Positions 14,201-25,501 of a stretch of 64,000 nucleotides of DNA are shown here, in pieces. A program made the position numbers and the translations under genes. Every line of letters starts with the position of its first letter. Position 1 is the stretch's first letter. Origin of the DNA: Tomocerus qinae (Eukaryota; Arthropoda; Collembola; Entomobryomorpha; Tomoceridae). The notes beneath the pieces are model-generated. The model did not search any database and had not been told where the DNA came from. It worked only from the letters and a program-made list of their open reading frames with translations. The stretch covers positions 11,688,513 through 11,752,512 of the forward strand of contig CM034547.1 in the NCBI GenBank assembly GCA_020055645.1. Reading direction: 5' to 3'.

Positions 14201-17200
14201 TTTTCTTTCCTCCAGCCATGGGGAAAGTACCAACAAATCCAAAACGTAAGCCTTTCCATTCACTACATTTTCCTATATTTGCTTTTACCACATGTGCATG
14301 TGTATAAATAGTGTTAGCTGATCTTGAGTGAGGAGGGAAGGATAAGAAGAAAAGTCGGTTCTGCGGATACCCGTCTCTTCAGAAGTGCACAGTGACCTTC
14401 TTCGTCTCCTCTGTGGTTTGGCTTGACTTACTCTGGTTACGTTTTGTGGCTACATTGTATTCCACTCCTGACAAAATTACAATTTCTTATAAGGACTTGG
14501 TACACCTAACTAACATCCTCTGCTATATAATATCATCATTCACACAACATACAAAGACAGATCTGGAATCTCTGGATGCACATTTCAAGTGTTACCTATT
14601 ATTCTGTAGTCCTACTTTCTTTACACATTGATGGCTTTATAAGTGTAATATTATAATATATTATGTCCGTATATCCTAAGAATAAATATATAAAGACATC
14701 GGAATGCTGAATGAAAATAGATATAAGAATGACGCTACTCACATGCAAATAAAGCGGAACACAAACATCCTTTCTGCTCCATAACACCAGAGGTACCACT
14801 GGAAGAATGAATGATTGAGCCTACCCATTTCTTCCTTCTGTCTCTCCTAGATGTGTTTACTTTCTCCCTATACACAATAATACAATGCAAATTCAAAAGA
14901 ACAGGATGCGAATCTCCCAGAGTGCACGGAAAGCTCTGCAAAAGTTATTACCAGCACAAACAGAAATACAAAGCTCAAGTAGTTAGCCACCTACCTACAC
15001 AGTTACGTGAACACATTTACATTTCAACATTTATATAAATGCTTCCCACATATAGAACACGACCATCTACTGGGCAGCCATTAACTCCTTAATTACAGAT
15101 TATCGTTTTAGCATACCAGAGGAAAAAACGGAAGAACCTTTAATTGCCACCGTCTTATTGTCAGCACCTATTTGTCAATAATTTTTTTTTGTCAATCCCG
15201 TTTTGACAACAAGTGACAATCTTTTTGTTTTTGTCAACACATTGCCTAGTCGACCTAGCATTTATTTGAAAGTTTCTGGATGTGATTAAAAAAGAGCAGC
15301 AGCCTATGGAGGATACATTGCCCAGTATTATTTTTCAAAAAACCTTTCCCTGTAAAAAGAATCCTGTAAACTTTTAAAAAGATCATTAGAAAGAAATCCA
15401 TAATAAATTAATTTCTATTTAGATCTACGCAGTCTGTAGCTAATTATGAAGTCAATTTTCTTTGAAAACTGTTATGTTGAGGTTATGTGAATACCTCAGG
15501 ATTATTCTAGTGACTTAGTGTCATTATCATTCTATGATTTAATATTGATTCTCATGTGGTGTAATGAATGACTAATTATTTATTACGCCTTCTCAACTAA
15601 TTGAAATTGCAAAGCTAGACTACATTTTAAGAAGAAACCCATCTTTACTTATAATTTTTTTTTCAAATACTTAATTAATGCTAGAAGGCATAAAGACAAA
15701 TATTATGTGTATATTGTTACAAATTGTTTCTATATAAAAATAGATCTGATTTGAGACTTGTTTGGAGTTTATTGCTAAAATGCAAGCAGTGCATGTAATA
15801 TAATTATATATCAATAAACTCTCTCTGAGTTAGTTATTTTAAAAAACAAAAGCCTTCAAACAGTTTATCACGTTTTACAAAGATCAAAGAATATGAGTTT
15901 TTCTGCGTAATTATTGATTGTCAAGACCTCAAATTATTCCAAGAGCTTCAAAGTAAATACAAGCAAGAATGACCCTGTATAACGTGTAAGAAAAACTCCC
16001 AAGGCTGTTGCTATTACCTTGTAGGTAGTAGTATAAAGTGAAAGGGCGGTGAAAGTACATAAAGGAGGAAGGAGGCTTTTTATTTTATGAAGTTGAGAAG
16101 TGCAGCTTAGTCGGTAAACTTTAGAATACTTATTGTTAAAGTAAATATATAGGAAACAGTGTTATAAGTACATTTGTATTCAACAGTACAAAAGAAGTGT
16201 AGCGAACGGAGTGAGTACGTGCACAGAGGAATATTACCTAGGTTTATATGCACATTAGTCCGTTAGTCTTTTTCTATTATGTACTAGTAAGCTGTATGAT
16301 GTGAGCTAAAGAGCTCTTCATGTGATGTTGGTTTAGTTTAGTAGTTTCGCCAAAACTTTCCTTTTTGTGCCAGATGGGAGTAAGTTATAAATTTCCAGGA
16401 GGTCAGAGTCACGTTGCATTCCCCTATCACCGTTAAGTCACAACCAGTCTCAATTGAATGCATAGAAAATTATTTCTAACACAAAATAATGGAAAGGACT
16501 AACTATATCCTACGTGGCATTTCTTCTGTGAACAGGCCATCCCTTTCAACGTTCACTTCTCACTTTACTTTGTCATTATTTCTCTGAATTTGCTTTTCCA
16601 ACTACCATTTTACTCCATGATACATTTTCCATGTTCCGTACACATTCGCAGCCAGTTTTATCTAGTTTAAATTAACCTAGGTTATTTTCCCACTCATAGT
16701 ATTCACTATACAGGTATACATGTGACTTGCAAAAGTTTATTTTGTCTAGGCTTCCCTTTCAATCCTTTTTACGCTGGGAAAATAGTTTCTCAGCTAGCAT
16801 ACGGAAGGCCAAACTTAGTTATCCGTTCATAATCAGCGTGGTACATAAACCATATTTTTCATGCATGCGATTACTAATAGCAGAATAGTAAATACCTATA
16901 GAAATTGACAATCTTGATAGAAAATGAAAAAGTTAAATGTAGAATGGCTATTTAGATTATGTGTAACGGACTATCGGAACAGCCAATAGATTCTAGGACC
17001 AAAGAAACTATTTATGAAGATAAACTATTGACTCTAAAAGCTGGAGAAATACTGGAATATTCCACTTTTGTATGTCAATTCTAAATATTTGAGTATTCTG
17101 TCAGCGCTAAGTTGAGGTTTTGTGTGCCGAACAATTACATAGAACAAAACAATACAATCACTTAATAGTAGCATGATATTTGTTTGATTTTTGCGTGATG

Positions 17201-18090
17201 ATTATTAAGATCCCATTTCCACATGGAGCATTTTACTACGAATTAGACACCTGGGTTATTATTTCCTATAAATATACGCTAGCTTCAAAGAGTACAGAAT
17301 TTGTACCTCACTCTTCAAGACTCAATATTGATGATTATTCCTAGGCAGTACTTATTTCTTTTCTTACTGCAATTTGCTTCAGGGAATTATTCAGGTCATG
17401 AACTCGATTAGTGTTCACGGGTGAAATTGACATTTCAGCAGAGTATATAGGAACCTAAAGTGTAATATTCAACGGCCACAATAATACACTCGTACATAGG
17501 GAGAATAAATGACTTCCTTCGCCATTTTGCTCGCTATTATTGCCAGTGAAAGGGGATATTCAGGTTTGTTCAAGTATTTACTGAAGTATTTCTATGTGGT
17601 GTTCCACACATAGAGAGCACTTCCTTTGGCTCTACAAGTTACCAATCAGTATGCAGTACCTATATGTAAAACGAGGGAGATTTTAGACCACAAAGCCAGA
17701 TAACTGCTGAGGAGACCGCAGCAGATTAATTGGTATGCAACCTACGTACATGGCACCCAGCACAGAAACAACCGTGAATGAGGTTATGAAATTATATTGA
17801 CACATGATAATTACCACCTATACGTGGCTGTGGCTAAGAACTATCATAACCATTCCATCCGTACTGGACTTGTTTAGAATATACCTGATGGTTAAAGTTG
17901 CCATTCTCGTGCCCTGCAAAATCGTGCCGCCCATAAGGTTCGGCTGTTTGAATTATCTTCTAAGGTCCCCTTTATTATTTTAGGCTCATGTAATTTTAGA
18001 AGACTTGTAATCTATGGCAACGTAGCTAATAACAACATGCAGGTTGGGTTTTGTAAAATTCTAAATTGCACCAACTTCTATGTTTAAAAA
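5300..18090. other. Long non-coding stretch
   Basis: Nearly 13 kb of AT-rich DNA. ORFs are under about 100 codons, have stop-limited edges and show no family similarity or exon partners. Small structures noticed: twin hairpins at 7,132-7,165, a 10-bp inverted pair at 9,003-9,070, a CATT-rich run near 10,475-10,511, GTAGTA-rich sequence near 11,735-11,765 and a GA run near 11,863-11,878. Distal regulatory DNA or non-coding RNA cannot be excluded. Confidence 0.5.
7132..7165 (+). other. Two abutting perfect hairpins
   Basis: CAGGTTC-AAA-GAACCTG (7,132-7,148) shares its last base with GCTTTCTC-AG-GAGAAAGC (7,148-7,165). The stems are 7 and 8 bp. The pair directly follows a T-rich stretch ending in TTACAG, so it could also sit at a splice acceptor of a non-coding transcript. 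Function unknown. Confidence 0.4.
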
Positions 18091-18590
18091 ATGCTAATTG
18101 TGACCACGTTCCATGTTTAATTTTCATCAATATTAACTAGGTTTAGGCTTTAAACAAAATGCTAATTGTGACCACGTCCCATGTTCGATTTTCATCAATT
18201 TTAATTAGGTTTAGGCTTTAAAAAATGCTAATTGTGACCACGTCCCATGTTCGATTTCCATCAATTTTAATTAGGTTTAGGTTTTAAAAAAATGCTAATT
18301 GTGACCACGTCCCATGATCGATTTCCATCAATTTTTATTAGGTTAGGTTTTAAAAAAATGCTAATTGTGACCACGTTCCATGTTTAATTTTCATCAATAT
18401 TAATTAGGTTGAGGCTTTAAAAAAATGCTAATTGTGACCACGTCCCATGTTCGATTTTCATCAATTTTAATTAGGTTTAGGCTTTAAAAAAATGCTAATG
18501 GTGACCACGTCCCATGTTCGATTTCCATCAATTTTAATTAGGTTTAGGTTTTAAAAAAATGCTAATTGTGACCACGTCCCATGTTCGATT
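18091..18590. repeat. 67-bp tandem repeat, 8 copies, higher-order 4-mer
   Basis: Units begin at about 18,091, 18,159, 18,225, 18,292, 18,358, 18,425, 18,492 and 18,559 (the last truncated), each with ATGCTAATTGTGACCACG at its start. Copies 1 and 5 share the GTTCCATGTTTAA variant; copies 2 and 6 share GATTTTCATC; copies 3 and 7 share GATTTCCATC. So a block of four units (about 267 bp) was itself duplicated. Confidence 0.93.
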
Positions 18591-21498
18591 GGGCAAAGTT
18601 TCATGGAAAACTGAATAGGGATCTGTAATAATTTGTGGACACGCCTTGCCACTTTATGGTAACTTTACTACAATTATTTCATTCGAAATATAAATTAGTA
18701 AACTTCTGAATACCATTTTTAGCCTGACTACCTGAAAGGTTTTGCATACCTTGAGACAATAAGACAATTTATGGCATGGAGGCCACTATTCACTCATATA
18801 CAAGCCATATTGCGTATGAACTATATTCAAACACCGAATTTAAAGATGATTTAACTGTATTCTGGTATATTAATGCTTTAAAACACGACCTATAGTACAA
18901 ACAACAGAAGAGAAGAAGCAAGCAAGTACAATGTTTGCATAACGTAAAACGTAACGTAAACTGTTATTTAACGTAAGCATTGATTTAAAGGCTGCAAGAT
19001 AAAAGGATTTGATAAGTAACACATTTCAACCAATATATATGCATCATGCATTCAGTTCAGTAATTAATTGCACTTCATGAAATTTACAGTTTAGCAAGAA
19101 CACAATTGTTTTGTCAACTGACAAAGTTAATGACCAAATCCAATTAATATCGCCCTCGTTCCAAACAGTTTGAATAACAGATACGTATTTAATTAGAATT
19201 GTACAAATGGATGAGACACTGGCACATGTTATGCATACTTAAGGAAATGGAAAGTCATTTAACAGCGAGTGAAGAATGGAAGATTGTGACAATACAGTAA
19301 GGTTAGCTTACGTTCTGCTTTTGTATTTGTGCTCGATTAATATTCGCAATTCTTCAGTGTGGCTACTTATACATGTACATTTTATATACCTTCTACATTC
19401 TATACATTACACTACTACACAACAGTACATTTGCTACATACAGGGCTACATGTCAATGTTGATTTTGTATTACGAAATCTGTAGGGAAATATGAAGGATT
19501 TAATGCACATAATTGCAAGAGGAAAATCTTTAATTTATTTACTTTCAAGGAAAGGTTGCATTTTCAAGTAACGTAAAAAAGAGGTTTTGTGAAGGGTGGG
19601 TGGAATAAATGTGGGTTTTTTAACACTAATTATCGATTTGTTAAACATAAAATATTCGAAACCACAATTGCACTCAAAATCCGCTTCACGTTTCTGTTGC
19701 ATTTCTATAAATACACATCATTTAATATTATTAGGTATAATAGACCCACAGTAGACTTTATTCCTATTTCCTATATTGATAATTCATGCATAAATAGATT
19801 CGATTCTCAGTCTTTACCATTTGGGTCACAATTGGAAAATCTAGTGTATAACCGAATGGTTAAACAACTGTATTTCAATGATATGGAATATACAATATGT
19901 CTTTGTTTCTTTGAGTATGTCGGTGATAGAGTAGGTACATTTTAATTATCAGTATAAACCTTTAATTTAAAGCTGTATTTAAAAAATGTTTACCGAATGC
20001 GGAACCCTCGATGGTAAATATAGAGGTTGCCGGAACATGTTGGCGAAATTGCAAATGAACATTTGAAACTCATGCAAATTATTAGCCAGTGAAGCAAACT
20101 TATAAGAGGTCTGAAATATGACATAAATAAAACTATATAGATATAATAGTTGTAATAAGGTATAGCAAGCAAGTAAAAGTTGAGCCCCTGAGAGCATCGC
20201 ATGATTTGATATGCAAATTGGTTGCATTGTATGCATGCGTTTTCATCAAACACCATTCATTACTTTCATAACTAAGGGTATAGCCATATGGACACTTTAC
20301 GAATTATTAGTAGGTATATAGGGATAGGTTTTAGGTAGTAGTAGAACTGCTTAAATGTGAATAGATGTGCCTGTAAATTATTATTGTTTGTTTTCCATAC
20401 ACTTTACTTTTCCATTTATTCCGTGCAAGTCGATAGTTAACTGCAAGAAGGCAGTTTCTCCTCTTCCCTTCATTCATGTTACAGTTACAGGTTATGAGGC
20501 TGAGAAGCCACATGCACACTCCTTAGTCTTTAATAGATTTCACTCCCTATATTTTAATGAAAACCTTTCAGTTCCAGTCAAGGTGTACGCGATACAGGTA
20601 GTCCCATTGCCTCTCCTACTGCTCCAGTCCAACCCACACACTGATCATATTCAAGATTAGCCCTTTGCAAAATTGAATGGCGTAGCTAAACGAAATGCAA
20701 AATATGCAAGTCTGTACACGATGACTGACATCGCATGTGTGCATTACTTCTCCATTCAAGGCTAACAATAAAACTTGTCTTTCACTTCACAACTTATCGT
20801 TAGACAGGTGTACCTCATGATTCCTTCCTTCTTCTCTCCCACAGTCATCATCAAAAACATTTGACTTTCACTCTGCTCCATCTACAATATTACACTCCGA
20901 CTTTCTCTCCTCCACCTTTCTCTGCCACAATGAAGATGCGGCCACAGACTTCTTCGGTGTATTTGAACCACTAAAATTTAATGAAATAGTACCTACCATA
21001 AAATAGACCATTATATTATGTCCACATTGAATTAATTCATGTAGATTAAATTGCTTTACGTAATGCACATGCTACCTGTTATAAACAATAAAATATAAAT
21101 CTAATATTACAAAAATCTATTATACGGTAGGAATGTATACGAAATGTGGATTGGAATCGAATGGAATTTTTTTTATTCGGTGATTTAGTTGTTTCTATGG
21201 TATAAATATAATCTACAAAGAAAGTATTGAAACTACTATTGAAAGGAAATAAATTCCTCCTTCCCATTCCCTATGGAATCATGGTTCTCAAATACTACAA
21301 ATTGTCCAATCATTCATATACATTTTTCCTGGTAGCATTCATTTACAGCTATAATTTCAAGTCACTAGTTCCATAGTTTTGAATGTTACAGTGCCCATAA
21401 GTTAATCAAAATTACAGTGGATTTTTTAACCCGATGAAAGCCATTCAATGAGTTAGAAGTGAAAAATAAATTAGGGCATATTAATTGTAAATGTGATA
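18591..21498. other. Non-coding stretch upstream of the DUF389 gene
   Basis: No supported exon. Two longer ORFs (19589-19945 plus, 118 codons; 20367-20660 plus, 97 codons) lack domains and splice context and are AT-rich like the flanks. The promoter and any 5' UTR exon of the downstream plus-strand gene should lie here, but no core promoter motif stands out. Confidence 0.5.
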
Positions 21499-21584
21499 AT
21501 GGGATCGTTATTTGTGATAGTATGCCCCACAAGAGAACATGAGATAAGACTACGTCAGAGAGAGCTTGAGAATGAATTGCAAAG
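21499..21584 (+). CDS. DUF389 gene exon 1
   Basis: Starts MGSLFVIVCPTREHE and ends in a Glu/Arg-rich segment. Donor AAAG|GTAAGA, leaving phase 2. Confidence 0.8.
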
Positions 21585-24500
21585 GTAAGATAAATGCTGT
21601 CTTAAATGGGCAATGTCAATGACTAAGTATTTATATCCTGAATCAGATACCAAAAAATGACATTTAAAGTGATATATGTAGATGTTAAGTTTTTGTGACA
21701 TCTGAACTGTTGATTTTTTTATTCTGGTAGGCAATCTTTTACTAGTACTGCTTCGATACCTTCAGCAACACGTAAACCAGATGCGCATTTCAATAGTATA
21801 AGTCTTCCATCTCATTCCAGTTTGGGAGCGCTGGGTTTGGTCACTAGCGACGAAGACACTATATCTAGAATAAAGCATCGTTCCAATAGCAAACTTACCG
21901 AGGAGGATATACAAAACATCATCGATACAATTCACTTAGAAAAGGTCCGAATTCTACATTGAGCCAATGTCTACTAACGTTGTTTGGCAGATATGAATAT
22001 AAAATAATTTGATGTCTGTAGATACACATACATTATTCAGGATGGATTATAGATTGTAGTTTTAATTTTCTTGACAGCATTTGGAAGAAACCATGAAGAA
22101 ATTCTCGATATGGCATGCTGTATGGGCTCCAACAGTAGACGAAAGATTGTTTCAAGTCACATTTACAGTACCTCAGAGTAAATCCGAAAAAATAATACAT
22201 CATTTACAGACTTGCGGGTTTGGTATCAAGTATGAATCTTCTATTTGGTAAGGTTTTTCCCACATTATGACCCATACTCAAGGTTGCTGATTTTTAGAAC
22301 TAGTATGCAGCATCACACATGGACCTGATTGAATCTAATAAATCAAATGTATTTCATAATTGACATTTTTTTTCTTTCATTAGTGTAAGCGCGGGAAATG
22401 TATACATAGCTGATCTTTCTTGCATGCACGCAAACACATGCAGTTTACCAAAAGTGGATCAAGGAGGGGATATCAGTTCAGATGACGATGATAATGATGA
22501 TCAGATGTGAGACTATGAATATATATCCTATTTCGTATACTATGTTATATTCTAATGCAATAACGTTGTTTGAATTTCAGAAAGAAGAAAAAAGGTCACT
22601 GGAATGATTTTGTGGCCTCTATTAAATCTCGGTTGACAGTTGCACAAGTTGTGCAGTCCGTTACTAATAATGCAATAATTACATTCGATTACATAACATT
22701 GATTTTCGTGGCAGCGTAAGCATTTGCAAATCAAATTATCTGCACTTTAAACTACTAGCTATAGCTATGCCTATGACTTTCATATAAAAGATGATTTTTC
22801 AGGGTGATTGCAGCTTTGGGTTTATTGGAAAATAATTCGGTGGCATTAGTAGCATCAATGTTGATATCTCCGCTTATGGTAAGATTACATTTGGTAATAT
22901 TTACATTGAAATTTGCTGATACACCTTATTCATTACAGGGTCCTATAATGGCATTCGTTTTCAGTTTCGTTATTCATGACAAGAACTTGACGAAACTTGG
23001 AGCATATGGTGCAGGTATTGGCTTACTTCAGTGCCTAATCGTTGGACTGATTACCGGGATAAGTATAGAGGCGAAGCCCTTTAGGGGTCCCTGGGCAGAC
23101 GTTACAGAATGGCCAACAGGTGAAATGGTTGGAAGATCTCAAATGAGGTCACTAATTGTTGGTGCGCTTATTGCCATTCCTTCTGGAGTAGGCGTAGCTT
23201 TATCAATTCTCGCTGGGAATTCAGGATCCCTCGTAGGAGTGGCTATATCAGCCTCACTTCTTCCACCTGCAGTCAATTGCGTAAGTTTTATTAACTGAAT
23301 AAGTTTAAGGAAAAAGAGGTAAAGAAAGACTGATTTTCTTCAGGGAGTATTTTGGGGCATGACAATCGTCGTGACTGCAAAGGAATTTTATGATAAAGAC
23401 GAAACTGTTAATTTGGAATGCGACAAATACCTGGGACACTCAAAAACAGCGTTTTTCAGCCCAAATTACAAGCATACGTACTGTAGGAACGCTGCCAAGG
23501 AATTTGCTCTTCTCGGAGGATGTAGCTTACTGTTGACAATCATAAACATCATTTTAATCTTCATATTCGGGATCATTATTCTCAGAGTAAGTTGTGATAG
23601 GTTTGGTTAGGCTATATAATATTCTCGCTGTATGTGAGAAATTGTTATACTATGGCCCGAGCCTAAACACACCTTTCAGCAAAAGAGAATCTTGCGATTC
23701 TTTTCCAGATGTCTTTTCTAATTCTACTCAGAATTACGATGCACTTAAATTAAAATAATTTTATGAAGAAACACAACGGATTTAGTTTTTAAATGGTCAA
23801 GAAAACAGCTTTACGGGAATTGCTCAGTCAGGTATGATTGCAGTACAAACTACCAATTTAGGCTAGTATGCTTCTTGATTTCTTCGTAGGATTCGAATAG
23901 ATTAGAAATATTTTTATATTATTCCAATTACTCTTATGCAACTTTTATGCGCGCTTGCGGTTATTACTACTGCGTTTGTGTACCTAGGGAGCTTGCAAGT
24001 GCAAGTAATCCGTGTTTAGTGTTGCGCGATCTTTACACTTAGTGGCTAAAGAAGCCGAAACTTACACTAGAAGTGTGACACAATATTTCCTTGTTAGGCT
24101 ATTTTTAGGGAATAGTGGCAGGGGTTACCGCTGCAAATGCCTAGTTTTTGGAACTTGACTCGGCCAGAGCAGAGCCTTATTCTCGACCAAAAATAGAGAA
24201 TAAAAAGAATAGGGCTTGGCTTGGCGCAAAGCAATGGAAAAGGATATGGGTAATTTGTATGTTACTAAACCTTTTCTCCCGATGGGGTGAAGTGAGTCAG
24301 GTCTGCAGTCGTCCTTCTTCTTCAGGATCCGGAGTGCTCTCAACGGGTCAGAAAGTCAAATAGACTTTTAGCAGAGTTTGGAACTGTGCTGGTATATTAT
24401 TGTTACGAAATTGGTAACAATTTCGTATAAAATTTTATACTGGAACTAGAGCTAGGCTCAACAGAAGCAGTTTTAGCTAAAATATGTGGACTGGAGACTG

Positions 24501-25501
24501 AGTTCAACTCAAAGTTTCCGGTCCAAAGTAAAACTATTAATTGGAAAAAATATATTTAGGTAAACGAATACAGTGTATTAGTTTAGGATGATTTTCAGTT
24601 GAATGCAAGAATAAGAATTCCGGCAAAGGTGCTCCGTAGGTCTATTTATCAACTTTTCCATGGTTCAAGTTGATAAAGAGTCCTCACGGAGGTCATCCTT
24701 CTATAGATATCCGATTGTCTTTAGTGTAGTGGGCATTATTTGCATTACGCATAGAAGAGGCTGAAGTTTACCTCGAACTTAACTAATTTTATGCATGATG
24801 CAAATACACTAATTTACTCGTATGGTTTATGCAATTGGTACGTGCAAGTTACCTACTTAGTAGTATGCCTCGTCTTAAAGGTCCTATTTACCTATGATAT
24901 GCAAAACTGAGCATTTGGATTAATTTGTGACCTCACAAAGTATTTTTAATTCATCTGTTTATCCAATACCCTATATTAAATGTTCTCTTTTTCCTTTGTA
25001 GATTAAGGAATTCGCTCCGTATACAACTAGAAAAAATCTTCATAGGTTTTGGAAAGAGGATCTTAAAGCTGTCCGAGAATATAATGCTGCTCACGGCGGA
25101 GTTATGCGGTAAAGACTAATAATACATATTTTCTCCTTCTTTAAGTGAGATGATAATAAATATTGGGAGTTTATATTTACAGGGAAGAAGATATTCTTAA
25201 GGACATAAATGCAGTAGAAAATCCAGACGAACTAAAGCAAAATCTCGCAAATGACGCTGTTCTTAATACCATCAATAAAAAAACTGGTAGAACAATTCAA
25301 GATTTAAGTATATATGCGAAAAAGGAAGACCATGTCACAGTTCAAATTGTTCCTCCACCCGTTGAGCAGCCACAAGCAACTGGAGGATGGTTCTCTTGGT
25401 TTAAAAAGCAGCCAGAAGGTCCGGTCAATTCAGCGCCTATTGAAGTTGTCGAAGAGCGAGCGCGGAAGGTTATTATTAGACGACCTACGGTCGTAAGGTA
25501 A
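21499..25501 (+). CDS. DUF389-family multi-pass membrane protein (10 exons)
   Basis: Ten exons (21499-21584, 21731-21944, 22078-22247, 22384-22506, 22581-22715, 22803-22878, 22939-23280, 23344-23586, 25002-25108, 25183-25501) join in frame to 604 codons plus stop. The start is the first ATG after an in-frame stop at 21,472. The N-terminal half is soluble; a charged linker (SSDDDDNDD, then KKKK) leads into about six hydrophobic segments. The hallmark stretches are GLLENNSVALVASMLISPLM, running into GPIMAF across an intron, and GVAISASLLPPAVNCGV, the conserved glycine/proline-rich cores of DUF389 (the TIGR00341 type hydrophobic domain). The C-terminus is cytosolic-looking and basic (VIIRRPTVVR). 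Family function is unknown; transport is a guess from topology. The family is best known from bacteria and archaea, so the many introns argue against contamination. The last AGGTAA could be a donor instead of the stop, in which case more exons follow. Confidence 0.9.
21731..21944 (+). CDS. DUF389 gene exon 2
   Basis: Acceptor GGTAG|GC. Ser/Thr-rich then polar sequence ending DTIHLEK. The donor AAG|GTCCGA is non-consensus at positions +3 and +4 but is the only in-frame option that fits the phase-0 acceptor of exon 3. Confidence 0.82.
22078..22247 (+). CDS. DUF389 gene exon 3
   Basis: Encodes HLEETMKKFSIWHAVWAP then a beta-rich soluble segment (RLFQVTFTVPQSKSEKIIHH). This is the N-terminal cytosolic domain; compact ACT/ferredoxin-like folds are common at this position in the family, which is inference. 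Phase 2 donor TG|GTAAGG. Confidence 0.85.
22384..22506 (+). CDS. DUF389 gene exon 4
   Basis: Continues the soluble domain (GNVYIADLSCMHANTC) and ends in the acidic linker SSDDDDNDDQ. Donor AT|GTGAGA, phase 2. Confidence 0.85.
22581..22715 (+). CDS. DUF389 gene exon 5
   Basis: Basic KKKKGHW start, then SRLTVAQVVQSVTNNAIITF and the beginning of membrane segment 1 (DYITLIFVAA). Phase 2 donor GC|GTAAGC. Confidence 0.9.
22803..22878 (+). CDS. DUF389 gene exon 6 (first signature motif)
   Basis: Encodes AVIAALGLLENNSVALVASM then LISPLM, the conserved first DUF389 core. The ORF continues through the next intron without a stop (22,879-22,938), so intron retention would add 20 residues in frame. Confidence 0.92.
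22939..23280 (+). CDS. DUF389 gene exon 7 (membrane core)
   Basis: Longest exon. GPIMAFVFSFVIHDKNL finishes membrane segment 2. Segments 3 (YGAGIGLLQCLIVGLITGI) and 4 (LIVGALIAIPSGVGVALSIL) follow, separated by a loop with RGPWADVTEWPTGEM. The exon ends in the second signature, GVAISASLLPPAVNC. Phase 0 on both sides. Confidence 0.95.
23344..23586 (+). CDS. DUF389 gene exon 8
   Basis: Finishes segment 5 (GVFWGMTIVVTA), then a loop with paired cysteines (LECDKYLGH, YCRNAAKE), then segment 6 (SLLLTIINIILIFIFGIIIL). Donor AGA|GTAAGT, phase 0. A much larger intron than the others (1.4 kb) follows. Confidence 0.92.
24163..24225. repeat. Inverted repeat, arms about 20 bp
   Basis: GCCAGAGCAGAGCCTTATTC (24,163 on) pairs imperfectly with the complement of GAATAGGGCTTGGCTTGGC (24,207-24,225). 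It lies in the GC-richer part of the expanded intron. Confidence 0.5.
24632..24691. repeat. Inverted repeat, arms about 24 bp
   Basis: Arm CTCCGTAGGTCTATTTATCA (24,632 on, through ACTT) pairs with 24,667-24,691 around an 11-base spacer, with a few mismatches. It resembles the end of a foldback or MITE-like insertion. Confidence 0.6.
25002..25108 (+). CDS. DUF389 gene exon 9
   Basis: Post-membrane cytosolic segment IKEFAPYTTRKNLHRFWKED, then EYNAAHGGVM. Phase 2 donor CG|GTAAAG. Joins exon 10 in frame to give REEDILKDIN. Confidence 0.85.
25183..25501 (+). CDS. DUF389 gene exon 10 (C-terminus)
   Basis: Charged soluble tail with VENPDELKQNLANDAVLNTI, a Pro/Gln patch (IVPPPVEQPQ), GGWFSWFKK and a basic end. 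Stop TAA at 25,499-25,501 overlaps a possible GTAATT donor. No clear polyadenylation signal was pinned down downstream. Confidence 0.85.

Larger units (their letters stand above)
23587..25001 (+). other. Expanded intron with inverted-repeat insert(s)
   Basis: Other introns of this gene are about 60-150 bases; this one is 1.4 kb. It holds at least three inverted repeats (24,163-24,225; about 24,411-24,440; 24,632-24,691) and GC-richer sequence from about 24,110 to 24,540, consistent with one or more non-autonomous element insertions. The ORFs at 24125-24343 minus and 24148-24363 plus fall in this block and overlap antisense; I do not call them genes. Confidence 0.55.

Noticed and set aside
19589..19945. 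118-codon plus-strand ORF
   Set aside because: Rich in AT-driven residues (Phe, Tyr, Asn, Ile, Lys), no domain, no splice context; length is within chance for AT-rich DNA of this size.
22879..22938. Continuous ORF across the sixth DUF389 intron
   Set aside because: GT..AG borders at both ends and restoration of the exact DUF389 core (SPLM-GPIMAF) on splicing show it is an intron that happens to lack stops.
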